From the NCBI RefSeq assembly GCF_002532045.1, contig NZ_NWTG01000021.1, positions 62,001-126,000 of the forward strand: a stretch of 64,000 nucleotides of DNA, given 5' to 3'. Position numbers and translations under genes: made by a program. The notes beneath the pieces were generated by a model that saw only the letters and a list, made by a program, of their open reading frames with translations, searched no databases and was not told where the DNA came from. The DNA comes from Bradyrhizobium sp. C9 (GTDB lineage: Bacteria; Pseudomonadota; Alphaproteobacteria; Rhizobiales; Xanthobacteraceae). Below, piece by piece: positions 9,518 to 18,707 of this stretch; position 1 is the first letter of the stretch; each line of letters opens with the position of its first letter.

Positions 9518-10950
9518 CTACTCGGCCGCGACGTGCTCCGGTGGGCGCCAGACCGCCGGCGCATAGAGCTCGGCAGCAAAATCGTCGGCGATCGGTCCAT
9601 TGATGCGCGCCTCATGCGCTGCCAGATCGCTCAGGAACAGATCGCGGCTGATCCGCGCCACGACAGCGGGAATGTCGCGCTTGAAGCTCGGGACATCGCC
9701 GACCGGCAGGCCGAAGCTGACAAAGGCGGCCGGGTTGAAGACATGGATATTCTTCAGGAACGGCGCGCGACCGGGCTCCCGCTCCAGATACTCATGCCCC
9801 GACCCCAGATAGGGATACGCCGCGAGCGTCTCATCCCGGTCCTGGTCACGCGGCGTGAAGCGGTCGCGCCACAGCAGGATCTCATCGGCAAAGTCGCGAA
9901 GCTCGGTCTGCGCGCCGAGGTCCACGGCATATCCGGTACCGGCGATGGCAAAGTCGAACCCGAATTCGCCCTGCGGCGTCACCGCGACGGGGCGCCCGCC
10001 CTCGAGCCTCACCGCCTGCCACGGCGCGCCGAGATGGAGATGGAAATTGGGAAACGCGACGGCGCGCGAGATCGCATCCGGCGGCGGGGTCGAGCCTGCG
10101 CCGCGGAAGCGGATCGCCTGCTGCCAGCGCACGGCATCCGGCAAAGCCCCGTAATTGTCGTAGGCGCCCGGATAGCCGCGGATCCGGATCACAGGAAGCG
10201 AGGCCAGCGTCTCGCGCCGCGCATAAAGGTGGACGTCGCGCGCTCCTCCTTCCAGCGCGACCGCTGCGGCATCGAACGCCGACGCGGCGCTTCCAATCAC
10301 CGCCACTGACCGGCCCCGCAGCGACCTGAAGTCGATCCTCTCGGAGGTATGCGCATGAAGTTGCTTCGGCAGATCGCGCAGTGCGTCCGGATGGCACCAC
10401 CACTTCCGGCAAAGCCGGTTGCAAGCACCAATTTTCGTGCGGCCTCGACCGTGACACGGCCGTCCTGCTCGAGATGCAGCCGCAGATGCTCGCCCGCCGG
10501 CTCGATCCGAACCAGCCGCGTCGCATAACGAACTGCGACACCGGTGACCTTCCGGTACCAATCGAGATAGGCCGCCCAATCGAGCCGCAGAATGCGGTCG
10601 AGCGCATCATAGGCGGCTGCACCGTAGCGCGCCTCGTACCAAGCCTGGAACCCGAGACCGGCCAGACCAAGCTCCGGGCCCGGCAGGGTCTTCGGCGTCC
10701 GAAGCTTGTGCATGCGCGCACTCGTCAGCCACACGCCGGACTCAGACCCGCCGGCCGCAGCGTCGATCACCGAGACCTTCCCGATCCCTGCCCGCCGAAG
10801 CGCGAACGCAAACGCCGAGCCGGATTGTCCACCGCCGACGACGACAACATTGTGATCGATCCCGTCCAGATCGGGCACCCAGTTTTGCGGATCGGGTCCG
10901 ATCAGGAGCAACGCCTCACGGGCAACACTGTCGGGGTCGGATTGCGGCAT
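9518..10950 (-). pseudogene. FAD-dependent oxidoreductase (FMO-like), frameshifted
   Basis: Two overlapping frames together make one flavin-dependent monooxygenase-like protein of about 477 residues. The N-terminal part (from the ATG at 10950) has the FAD motif VVVVGGGQSGSAFAF and runs to KLVLATGFAGSGGAI. The rest, in another frame, continues PDALRDLPKQLHAHTSE, then the second Rossmann motif VAVIGSAASAFDAAA, and ends at 9518. The break is at about 10390-10395. Restoring one base (a C in the minus-strand run ATCCGG) would join GGAI to PDAL exactly, and the total length then becomes divisible by three. It may be a real mutation or a sequence error. It is the first gene of the leftward operon with tauD-like and ABC genes. 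Confidence 0.85.
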
Positions 10951-11358
10951 GGTGATCGGCCTCGCTTTGACGTTGCAAATCGTAAAAGCGATCGATCGCC
11001 AGTCAATGAAACGAAACCAGCTTTGTTTTCCGCGGCGAGCAATGATCGCTTCGCGGCCGACGCAGCCGTTGAAATATTTGCGACGATCGTCGCTTTCCTC
11101 ACCGTTTCAGCGTGCTGAGACCAGAATGACTGAAGCGTCTACCGCGCAAGAACGGCACGAGCGACCCGCTGATTTCTTCGCAACGGATGCACTCGTCTAT
11201 CATCGCCGATCAACTCACAAGCTTCATGCTGGCTTCCGACGCAACAATGCAAGTTCATTTCATCGACAGGCTCGCGATCACCGACGTAGAGTCAATGCAC
11301 GGCTCGCACGCCGACGTGCACATTGCGCTGCAATCATCGACGATAGGACACGCCGCAG
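10951..11358. promoter_or_regulatory. divergent intergenic region
   Basis: About 408 bases separate the leftward FAD oxidoreductase operon from the rightward methyltransferase gene. Short open frames here show no family resemblance. The part near 10980-11060 is moderately A/T-rich and probably holds the leftward promoter. I cannot name an operator. Confidence 0.35.
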
Positions 11359-12174
11359 ATGAGTGGTGTCATTAGCCTCGAACACGATACGCCCGAGCTG
11401 GCTCGCTCCTATGATGAAGCGGGGCTGGTTCAGTTCCGCCATGGCAAGTTCCTGATCGGGCCATTGGCGATCAGGACCGGCGAGCATGTGCTCGATATCG
11501 GAACGGGCACCGGCCGCCTCGCCGAATTCGTCGCCGGCCTGGTCGGACCGAATGGCCGGGTGATCGGCATCGACCCGCTCCCCGGCCGCATTGAGATCGC
11601 GCGACTTCGGCAGTCGGATCATCTTCGATTCCACACCGGCCGGGCCGAGGACCTCTCAGGCTTCGACGACGGCCAATTCGATGCGGTCTATCTCAACAGC
11701 GTCTTCCATTGGATTGCCGACAAGCGTGGCGCCTTGCGGGAAATCCATCGTGTGCTCAAGCCGGGCGGCCGCCTCGGGCTCAACGTGCAGGATCCATCCC
11801 GTCCGCATCAGTCCCGCGTGCTGCTGCGCCGGGCCATCACTGAGACCGGACTCGCCGATCATCGCCAGGATTCCAACCCGGTGCTCGGCCTGACCGATGA
11901 AGAACTCCGGTCACTGTTCGCGGCCGTCGGCTTCGCCGGCTACCGCAGCGAACTGCGCACGCTGACCGACGTGCACGAGGACGTCAATTCGCTGCTCCGA
12001 TGGTCCGAAGCCAGCGCCTTCGGCAACTTCCTCGAGGCGTTCTCACCGTCCGAACGCGAACAGATCCGCCGCGCGTTTGCCCGCCTCGTCGAAACGAAAC
12101 GAACCCCGGAAGGCTTGCCTGTGGAGCGCTACCTGCGTTTCGCGTTCGCACACAAGCCGTCTACCCGCAACTGA
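11359..12174 (+). CDS. class I SAM-dependent methyltransferase
   Basis: A 271-residue UbiE/COQ5-like methyltransferase with a Rossmann fold. Motif I is VLDIGTGTGRLAEF near residue 44, followed by an acidic residue in VIGIDP. Later segments are FDAVYLNSVFHWI and the post-motif III LKPGGRLGLNVQ. The acceptor is unknown. It lies 28 bases before a second NtaA-type monooxygenase, so the two may act on the same compound or its product, for example methylation of a released thiol; that is inference only. Confidence 0.85.
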   Translation: MSGVISLEHDTPELARSYDEAGLVQFRHGKFLIGPLAIRTGEHVLDIGTGTGRLAEFVAGLVGPNGRVIGIDPLPGRIEIARLRQSDHLRFHTGRAEDLSGFDDGQFDAVYLNSVFHWIADKRGALREIHRVLKPGGRLGLNVQDPSRPHQSRVLLRRAITETGLADHRQDSNPVLGLTDEELRSLFAAVGFAGYRSELRTLTDVHEDVNSLLRWSEASAFGNFLEAFSPSEREQIRRAFARLVETKRTPEGLPVERYLRFAFAHKPSTRN

Positions 12175-12202
12175 CCACCCCACCATTCCGCGAGCCGCGC
12201 GC

Positions 12203-13543
12203 ATGAGCGATCGACAGCTGTCTCTCAATCTCTTTATCTATCCGGGCGGCCATCACGAGGCGGCCTGGCGCTACAAGGGCTCCGCGGCGGAGCGGATCCT
12301 CGACGTCACCTACTACCAGGAGCTGGCGCAGAAGGCCGAGGCGCACAAGTTCGACGCGATCTTCTTTGCCGATGGGCCGGCTCTCGCCGACAATGTCCGC
12401 TATGCGCAGCGCTTCCGTTTCGAGCCGATCACCTGGCTTGCCGCCATCGCGGTCGCCACCCGTCGCATCGGCCTGATCGCGACCGCGTCGACGACCTACA
12501 CCGAGCCTTACAATCTCGCACGTCTGTTCGCCTCGCTCGATCATCTCAGCGGCGGCCGGGCCGGCTGGAACATCGTGACGACGAGCACCGCGCAGGCGGC
12601 GCAGAACTTCGGCCTGCCCGAGCATCCTCCGCATCATGAACGCTACGAGCGGGCGCGCGAATATCTCGATGTCATCACCCGGCTGTGGGACAGCTGGGAA
12701 GACGACGCATTGATCAACGATCCCGTCTCGGGCGTCTTCGCCGACACCGACAAGATCCACGCCATCAATCACGCCGGAAAGCACTTTCGCGTCCGCGGCC
12801 CTCTCAATATCTCGCGGACGCCGCAAGGACGGCCGGTCTATGTGCAGGCCGGCTCGTCCGACGACGGCCGCGCCTTTGCCGCACGCTTTGCCGAAGCCAT
12901 CTTCACCGCGCATCAGACCCTGGCGAGCGCCCGGGAGTTCTATGCCGATATCAAGCGGCAAGCCCGTGCCTTCGATCGCAGTCCCGATCAGATCAAGGTC
13001 CTGCCGGGCATCAGTCCCTTCATCGCCAGCACACAAACTGAGGCGGATCGACTGCAGGACGAGTTCAACGAACTGATCCAGCCGGAATATTCGCTGACCC
13101 AGCTACGCCAGATGATCGGGCTCGATCTGTCCGGCTTCGACCTTGACGGCCCGTTCCCGCGCCACCTGATCGACACGACAGGTGCGCGCGGCGTGGCCAG
13201 CCGCTTCAAGCTGGTGGTCGACATCGTCGATCGCGAGCAGCCGACGATCCGCCAGCTCGTCCAGCGCCTGGCCGGCGCACGCGGTCACTGGGTGATTGCA
13301 GGGCCGCCGGAGAAGATCGCCGACAACATCCAGACCTGGTTCGAGAACGGCGCCGCCGACGGCTTCAACGTCATGCCGCCGTGGCTGCCCGGTGGATTCG
13401 ACGTGTTTGCCGAGCAGGTCGTCCCGATTCTGCGCAAGCGCGGCCTGTTCCGCGATGACTACGCCGGCACCACACTGCGCGACCATTATGGTCTGCACCG
13501 GCCGCCAAGCGTGTTCTCCGGCTCGATTCAAGCGATCGCGTGA
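12203..13543 (+). CDS. FMN-dependent monooxygenase, NtaA/SnaA/DszA family (second copy)
   Basis: A 446-residue flavin monooxygenase of the same length as the one at 171-1511 and clearly paralogous. Shared segments include GLIATASTTY, SGGRAGWN, LWDSWEDDA and the near C-terminal RDDYAGTTLR. The frame is open upstream to 12077, but MSDRQLSLNLF at 12203 matches the family start. It should need FMNH2 from a partner reductase, probably the one at 4134-4706. The two copies differ most in the N-terminal 80 residues and around residues 340-390, suggesting different substrates. A hairpin terminator follows about 100 bases downstream. Confidence 0.88.
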   Translation: MSDRQLSLNLFIYPGGHHEAAWRYKGSAAERILDVTYYQELAQKAEAHKFDAIFFADGPALADNVRYAQRFRFEPITWLAAIAVATRRIGLIATASTTYTEPYNLARLFASLDHLSGGRAGWNIVTTSTAQAAQNFGLPEHPPHHERYERAREYLDVITRLWDSWEDDALINDPVSGVFADTDKIHAINHAGKHFRVRGPLNISRTPQGRPVYVQAGSSDDGRAFAARFAEAIFTAHQTLASAREFYADIKRQARAFDRSPDQIKVLPGISPFIASTQTEADRLQDEFNELIQPEYSLTQLRQMIGLDLSGFDLDGPFPRHLIDTTGARGVASRFKLVVDIVDREQPTIRQLVQRLAGARGHWVIAGPPEKIADNIQTWFENGAADGFNVMPPWLPGGFDVFAEQVVPILRKRGLFRDDYAGTTLRDHYGLHRPPSVFSGSIQAIA

Positions 13544-13643
13544 TCGCATGATGTTCGCCGTGTGAAAGCAAATCGGAGTGAATCGGCGCACGCGACGCGT
13601 TTGGCCGTCGACCGCAGCCGCAATCCTGCGTCCGCCCAATGCT

Positions 13644-13677
13644 TGAAGCCGCAATTCCTATCGGAATGGCGGCTTCA
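13644..13677. terminator. hairpin between convergent genes
   Basis: A 9-bp GC-rich stem (TGAAGCCGC pairing with GCGGCTTCA) with a further partial ATTCC/GGAAT stem and a TATC loop. It lies between the convergent stops of the monooxygenase (13543) and the MFS transporter (13699) and so could serve both. No strong T-run follows. Confidence 0.6.
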
Positions 13678-13698
13678 GCTACCAGGGCACCCGTGGGT

Positions 13699-15300
13699 TC
13701 AATCCAACGGACGACCACGCGTCTCCGGCACGAAGCAGATCGCGACAACAAAGGCGAAGCCGGACACGATCACCGGATACCACAATCCGAAGTACGGATT
13801 GCCCGAATAGACATTCATTGCCGTAACGACGAAGGATAGCATGCCTCCGACCCAGCCGGCGCCCACATGGAACGGAAATGAAAGGGAGGTATATCGAATG
13901 CGCGCCGGAAACAATTCGACCATGAAGGCTGCCATCGGACCGTACACCATCGCCAGATAGAGCACGAGCACGAACAGAAGCCCGAACACCGCGGGGCGGT
14001 TGATCTTCGAGAGATCGGCGGACGACGGCCATCCCGCCGAGACCAACGCCTGCCTGAGGCTTTCGGGCTTGAAGCCTTCGACCAACTGTCCCGCGATCTT
14101 GACCGTGGTCGGTGCGCCCGGGGCTGCCTGCTCCGATCGATATTGGACACCAAGATCGGTCAGAAAGCCGGTGACCTTGTCGCATTCCGTGGTGGCCTCG
14201 GCAAACAGGCGGAAATTGCAGTCGCGCGCCGTGACGACGATGTCGGTACGCTCGAGGAACTGCTCCAGGGCCGGATTTGCATAATGGGTCAGGCCTTTGA
14301 AGATCGGCTGGATGGTGACAGCCGCAAGCAGGCAGGCCATCGCCATGATAGGCTTGCGGCCGATGCGATCGGACAACCAGCCGAAGAAGACGTAGAGCGG
14401 CGTGACCACCACCAGGGCCGGCCCAATCAGCAATTGCACGTCATCCATCGGCACTTTCAGGGTCTTGTTGAGAAAGAACATCGAATAGAAGTGTCCCGTG
14501 CCGAAGATCGCGCCGAGACCCGCCGCAACGACGAACAACAGGACGACGTATTTGAGGTTCGCGGCGCGCGTAAAGCTCTCGGTGACCGGCGCCTTGGACG
14601 TTGCGCCGGCAGCCTTCATGCGCTGGAACGTGGGCGATTCATGCAACTTCGCCCGGAAGTAGACCGATACGATCAGCAGCAGCAGCGACAGCACGAATGG
14701 CAGACGCCAGCCCCAATCGTGGAACTGCGCATCGGATAGGATGAGCCTCAGCCCGAAGACGACGATGATGGAACTCAGAAGCCCAAGTGTCGCCGTGGTC
14801 TGAAGTGAACTGGTGTACGCGCCGCGCCGGTGCACCGGCGAGTGCTCCGCGACATAGGTCACGGCTCCGCCAACCTCGCCGCCAAGCGCCAGCCCCTGCA
14901 GCAAGCGGCAAAGCACGAGCCCGTACGTCGCGGCTATCCCGATCTGATCGTAGGTCGGGAGCAATCCCACGCCGACCGTGGCGACGCCCATAAGGATGAT
15001 GGTCACCAGAAACGTCTTCTTGCGCCCAACCATGTCTCCCAGGCGGCCGAAGAACAGTGCGCCGATCGGGCGAATGAGGAAACCGGCACCAAACGTTGCG
15101 AGGCTTGCGAGGAATGCCGCCGTCTCGTTGCCCTTTGGAAAGAACAGGTGTCCGAGCTGAACCGCAAGCGCCGCGTAGATGTAGAAATCGTACCACTCGA
15201 GCAGTGCACCGAAGGACGATGCCAGTACGACCTTCTTCTCCTCAGCGGTCATTGCGGAAGTCGCGCGAATGGCGCTCGCAGATTGCAGCGTGTCCGTCAT
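13699..15300 (-). CDS. MFS transporter, metabolite:H+ symporter (MHS) family
   Basis: A 533-residue 12-helix importer of the MHS branch, which includes ShiA, ProP and dicarboxylate carriers. Visible are the MHS start VLASSFGALLEWYDFYIYAAL near residue 27, the loop motif GRLGDMVGRKKTFL near 85 and a second loop GWLSDRIGRKPIMA. A hydrophilic insertion of about 85 residues (ERTDIVVTARDCNF to DLSKIN) separates late membrane segments. It is the last gene of the leftward pyridine operon, 32 bases after the maleamate amidohydrolase gene, and is the best candidate for uptake of the pyridine carboxylate or of a pathway acid. Confidence 0.87.
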   Translation of the reverse strand: MTDTLQSASAIRATSAMTAEEKKVVLASSFGALLEWYDFYIYAALAVQLGHLFFPKGNETAAFLASLATFGAGFLIRPIGALFFGRLGDMVGRKKTFLVTIILMGVATVGVGLLPTYDQIGIAATYGLVLCRLLQGLALGGEVGGAVTYVAEHSPVHRRGAYTSSLQTTATLGLLSSIIVVFGLRLILSDAQFHDWGWRLPFVLSLLLLIVSVYFRAKLHESPTFQRMKAAGATSKAPVTESFTRAANLKYVVLLFVVAAGLGAIFGTGHFYSMFFLNKTLKVPMDDVQLLIGPALVVVTPLYVFFGWLSDRIGRKPIMAMACLLAAVTIQPIFKGLTHYANPALEQFLERTDIVVTARDCNFRLFAEATTECDKVTGFLTDLGVQYRSEQAAPGAPTTVKIAGQLVEGFKPESLRQALVSAGWPSSADLSKINRPAVFGLLFVLVLYLAMVYGPMAAFMVELFPARIRYTSLSFPFHVGAGWVGGMLSFVVTAMNVYSGNPYFGLWYPVIVSGFAFVVAICFVPETRGRPLD

Positions 15301-15332
15301 CGTCCCCTCACCTCTCTTGTTATGTCTTGCCG

Positions 15333-15998
15333 CTAGCGGATATCAGCACCGCCAGTCACAACAGCAGAACCGGCAGTCCGAGCCTCCACGAGCTTCAGCG
15401 TATCGGAGAGGTCCATGACGACCGCGTACTTCTCCGACATGTCGAACAAGTTCGCCTCGTGCGGACCGATCGCACGGTCCCCGACGCAATCCCTGACCAC
15501 GAGCGGAAGGAAGCCGAGCGACATCGCGTCAACGACGCTCGACCGAACACAGCCGCTGGTCACGCAACCGGCGATCACAAGCGTGCGAACGCCGCGCTGC
15601 GTCAGCCATGGTCCAAGCCCTGTCGCGAAGAATGCCGACGGCACGGTCTTTCGGACGACCAGTTCGCCCGGTTTCGGCGCAAGCTGCGGAACGATCGCGC
15701 TGTCGGAAGAAGACTCCTTCAGCGTGAGCAGCCCCGGCACCTTCATCGCGAACACATTGCGGTCGGCATCGTCGTCGGCGAATACGATCCTCGAATGCGC
15801 AACCGGCCACCTTCGCCGGCGCGCTTCATCCAGCAGTCCGACCGTCTTCTCCATGGCGGCAGCGATGTTGCCGCCGCCGAAAACGACCGGATCGAGGAAT
15901 CCGTTGACGAAATCGACGATCAGCAACCCGAATGGAGCATCGAGGTCCAGGTCCTGACCGAAGCCCTGCCGGCGATATGTCGACGTGTCGTCGGTCAT
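15333..15998 (-). CDS. nicF: maleamate amidohydrolase (NicF/PicF)
   Basis: A 221-residue cysteine hydrolase of the isochorismatase fold. The predicted reaction is maleamate plus water to maleate and ammonia, the third step after ring opening of 2,5-dihydroxypyridine. The catalytic triad is visible: D29 in LLIVDFVNGF, K117 in VVRKTVPSAF and C150 in AGCVTSGCVRSS. Sequence alone would also allow N-carbamoylsarcosine amidase, but the fixed neighbourhood with nicX, nicD and nicE decides. The start overlaps the end of nicX by 4 bases. Confidence 0.9.
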   Translation of the reverse strand: MTDDTSTYRRQGFGQDLDLDAPFGLLIVDFVNGFLDPVVFGGGNIAAAMEKTVGLLDEARRRRWPVAHSRIVFADDDADRNVFAMKVPGLLTLKESSSDSAIVPQLAPKPGELVVRKTVPSAFFATGLGPWLTQRGVRTLVIAGCVTSGCVRSSVVDAMSLGFLPLVVRDCVGDRAIGPHEANLFDMSEKYAVVMDLSDTLKLVEARTAGSAVVTGGADIR

Positions 15999-17053
15999 TC
16001 GGCGGCCTCACGGACCGGTCCGCCATCGAGCACCTTTCCGTTTCGGACGACCTCCTCTCCATCGAGCGCTATCGTGCAATTTCGCATCGGAATATCGATG
16101 TGGCAGGCCGTCGTCCGGCTCCCGCCGGCCTCGTTGTTCGGGCCGAACGAGAACAGGAAATTGCCCTCGAACGCCCGCGCGTCCATGCCGATCGTGGCCT
16201 CCCGGTCATAGAGACCGAGCGTCGACCACTTGGCTCTCGGCTGCAGTCCCCAGCCGATATGCGACATCGCATAGGCGTCCCGATCGTTGTACGAGGCCAT
16301 GTACTCGCTCAGGATCTCGGCATCGACGCCGCCCTCGATCGAGGTCACAAAGCCGTTCTCGATCCTGAAGTGGATGCGGTCCTGGATGTAGGACTTCATC
16401 GGGAGCAGGATATCGCCTCGCTCCATCACGATCGTTCCATCGGCCTCGCCCTCATTGGCCCAGGTCAGCGCGAAGCCGCTCGGCCAATGATCCCACCGTC
16501 CAGGCTCGTCGACGAAGCCATACTCGCTGATGGCGGGAAACTGCCCCAGCTTGAAGCGGACGTCCGTGCCCGCCGGCGACGTCACATGCATCTCCTTCGC
16601 CTTGCCGAGCTTGGCACTCGCGGCGGCGACGCGCGCACGGTCGGCCATTGTCGGCACCATGCGAACCAGGACTTCCGGTGGTTCGACAGCCAGCAGGATT
16701 TTCGTGCCCGCCTTCAGGATGTCGTGCTGTTCGGGAGAGAACAGCAGGGTCATCAGGTCCAGGACGAGGTCGCTCTCCTTCAGTGCAGCGATCGCTGCGC
16801 GATTGCCGGTCAGGGACGTCGTCCCGAGATAGGCCAGCGAGTCGCGGCTCAGGGCCTTCTCGCCGTTGACCGGCAGCAGATCGAGCCGATTGACGATGGC
16901 GCCCATCGACGCAGCCGCGAGAATCGCGGTCGACAGGGTCTGCGGATGCGTCGACGAACTGGTGAGCACGGTCACGAGTTGGCCTCGCTCCAGCCTGGAA
17001 AGCGAGAGAACCTGCTTCCAGGCCTGTATCAGATCGTGATCACTGACCGACAT
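15995..17053 (-). CDS. nicX: 2,5-dihydroxypyridine 5,6-dioxygenase (NicX/PicD)
   Basis: A 352-residue Fe(II) extradiol-type dioxygenase that opens the ring of 2,5-dihydroxypyridine to N-formylmaleamate. It closely resembles NicX of Pseudomonas putida along its whole length, including LLAVEPPEVL, the stretch around DEPGRWDHWPSG, and SHIGWGLQPRAKW. The iron ligands reported for NicX (H265, H318, D320) fall at the same positions here, in SHIGWG and CHIDIP. The frame extends to 17134 but homology starts at MSVSDHDLI (17053), which overlaps the end of nicD by 14 bases. It is the core diagnostic gene of the cluster. Confidence 0.95.
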   Translation of the reverse strand: MSVSDHDLIQAWKQVLSLSRLERGQLVTVLTSSSTHPQTLSTAILAAASMGAIVNRLDLLPVNGEKALSRDSLAYLGTTSLTGNRAAIAALKESDLVLDLMTLLFSPEQHDILKAGTKILLAVEPPEVLVRMVPTMADRARVAAASAKLGKAKEMHVTSPAGTDVRFKLGQFPAISEYGFVDEPGRWDHWPSGFALTWANEGEADGTIVMERGDILLPMKSYIQDRIHFRIENGFVTSIEGGVDAEILSEYMASYNDRDAYAMSHIGWGLQPRAKWSTLGLYDREATIGMDARAFEGNFLFSFGPNNEAGGSRTTACHIDIPMRNCTIALDGEEVVRNGKVLDGGPVREAAE

Positions 17054-17891
17054 GTTGCTTCTCCTTGCTGGTTGCGGCGTCGAGTCGAGCGCCAAGAAAA
17101 TCCTCAAAGGCAGCGTAGAAGCCCGCCTCGTCATCCCATGGAATCATGTGCCCGGCGTCCGCGACTCGCGTGGTCGAAACGCTCGGCAACAGCCGTCGGA
17201 TCTCGGCGATGTCCTCGTCGCGAATGACGTCGCCGCGTCCCGCAGCGATCAGTCGGGCGGGGACGGAGATCCGTCCGAGATCGTCGTGGATGTCGTCAGT
17301 GTGGAATCCGTCAAAGCTCTCGCGCACGGCGCGCTCGTCGCAGGTGTGCAGCCACTGCGCGCGCAGCTTCAGTTGATCTTCGGACCAGGTCGGGCAGAAC
17401 GCCCGCATGGCTTCAGCGCTGCAACCGGCAACCGCGAGCCGAATGGAATCGACGTACCAATCGAGTTTCGCCGGATAGGCGCGCCGACTTGGTCCCGAGA
17501 CCGGCGGATCGACCAGGACAAGTCTGGTGAGCCCGGGCAGTCCGCCGCGCGCCGCACGAACGGCAATGCGGGCCCCCATCGAGTGGCCGACCACGGCATA
17601 TCGTGCCAGCTTCAACGCCGCGGCCAGCTCGGCCAGATCGGCGGCCTGCGCATCCAGGCTGTAGTCGAGCGTGGGGCCTGACTGCGACAGTCCGCGGCCC
17701 CGGATATCGAGAACATAGGTCTCGAACTCGCGTCCAAACCGTTCGCCGACGAACCCCCAGGTGACGGCAGGACTGGTAATGCCCGGCAGGATGATGATCG
17801 GATCACGCCCCGCTCGCGCCTGGCCGTAGAGCAGATAGTGCAGCCGCACGCCGTTGGCCTGGACGTTTGCGCCGTATCGGAATGTACTCAT
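17040..17891 (-). CDS. nicD: N-formylmaleamate deformylase (NicD/PicE)
   Basis: A 283-residue alpha/beta hydrolase that removes formate from N-formylmaleamate to give maleamate. The expected triad is S104 in GHSMGA, D128 in LVLVDPPVSG and H248 in AGHMIPW, each offset by +3 from the triad I recall for Pseudomonas NicD. Long stretches (ILPGITSPAVTWGFV, LDIRGRGLSQSGP, AYPAKLDWYVDSIR) match that enzyme. It overlaps nicE upstream by 4 bases and nicX downstream by 14. The released formate could be oxidised by the formate dehydrogenase at 59665-64000. Confidence 0.95.
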   Translation of the reverse strand: MSTFRYGANVQANGVRLHYLLYGQARAGRDPIIILPGITSPAVTWGFVGERFGREFETYVLDIRGRGLSQSGPTLDYSLDAQAADLAELAAALKLARYAVVGHSMGARIAVRAARGGLPGLTRLVLVDPPVSGPSRRAYPAKLDWYVDSIRLAVAGCSAEAMRAFCPTWSEDQLKLRAQWLHTCDERAVRESFDGFHTDDIHDDLGRISVPARLIAAGRGDVIRDEDIAEIRRLLPSVSTTRVADAGHMIPWDDEAGFYAAFEDFLGARLDAATSKEKQHVGQ

Positions 17892-18688
17892 CCGGCGACC
17901 TGCAGCTTTGCGTTAGGAGTGGCCGCTGCATTGTTGCCAAAGGCGCCCGAGAGCAATGCGCCGGCACCCGGCACTCGCGTGTTCAGATCGAGCGCCGTCA
18001 GCATGGCGTAAGTGGTCGCGACCGCCGCGGTGATCACAGGCTTGCCGGTTCTTGCCTCGACCTCGGCGATCGAAGGCAACGACGGCATCTGCACGCACGC
18101 GGACAGGACGACCGCGTCGGCATCCTTCAGGTCCATTCCCGCCACGATCTTGGGCAGATTCGCCGGATCGTGCCGACCGACCATGATGTTGTCCGGAATC
18201 TCTAGCGCACGGGAATCGGAGACCTTGATCCCCTCATGCTCGATGTAGTCGATGACGAGCTGCGTCAGCGGCTTCATGTAGGGCGCGACGACGGCAATGC
18301 GCGTGGCGCCGATGACATGCAGCGCGTCGACAAGAGCCCCGGCGCTGGTCACGACCGGCGCCGGCGCGCCGTTCTCGACCGTGCGACCATGGAGCCGGTG
18401 CTGCGAGACGCGGTGATACGACTTGCCCATGCTCATGATCGCGACCAGGCAGGCGTAACCGAGGACGTCGACACCCGCATCCGACAGCTCGAGTGCGCAG
18501 CGATCGGACTCGCTGTCCATCGCCGCGAGCTCTTCCTTCTTGACCGTCTTCATCCGCATCCGGCTCGAATGGAAGGTAAAACGCGTGCCGTGCGCGAGCG
18601 AATGCGCATGGAGCATCGCAGGAATTTCCGTTTCCATGGTCGTGTTCGAGCTCGGAACGATCTGGCCGATGCGATAGACCTTCTGCAT
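17888..18688 (-). CDS. nicE: maleate cis-trans isomerase (NicE/PicG)
   Basis: A 266-residue member of the Asp/Glu racemase-like superfamily that isomerises maleate to fumarate, the last step before the TCA cycle. Both catalytic cysteines are visible: one in LGYACLVAIMSMG near residue 80 and one in VVLSACVQMPSLP near 198. The start RIGQIVPSSNTTMETEIPAML is nearly the same as Pseudomonas NicE. A good ribosome site (AGGAGACACC) precedes the ATG. In the A. faecalis pic locus the isomerase gene is not part of the named cluster, whereas here it is embedded in the operon. Confidence 0.95.
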   Translation of the reverse strand: MQKVYRIGQIVPSSNTTMETEIPAMLHAHSLAHGTRFTFHSSRMRMKTVKKEELAAMDSESDRCALELSDAGVDVLGYACLVAIMSMGKSYHRVSQHRLHGRTVENGAPAPVVTSAGALVDALHVIGATRIAVVAPYMKPLTQLVIDYIEHEGIKVSDSRALEIPDNIMVGRHDPANLPKIVAGMDLKDADAVVLSACVQMPSLPSIAEVEARTGKPVITAAVATTYAMLTALDLNTRVPGAGALLSGAFGNNAAATPNAKLQVAG

Positions 18689-18707
18689 GTGGTGTCTCCT
18701 CGGCCGA

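Noticed and set aside
11187..11375. 62-residue frame before the methyltransferase
   Set aside because: It overlaps the methyltransferase start and has no support beyond being open.
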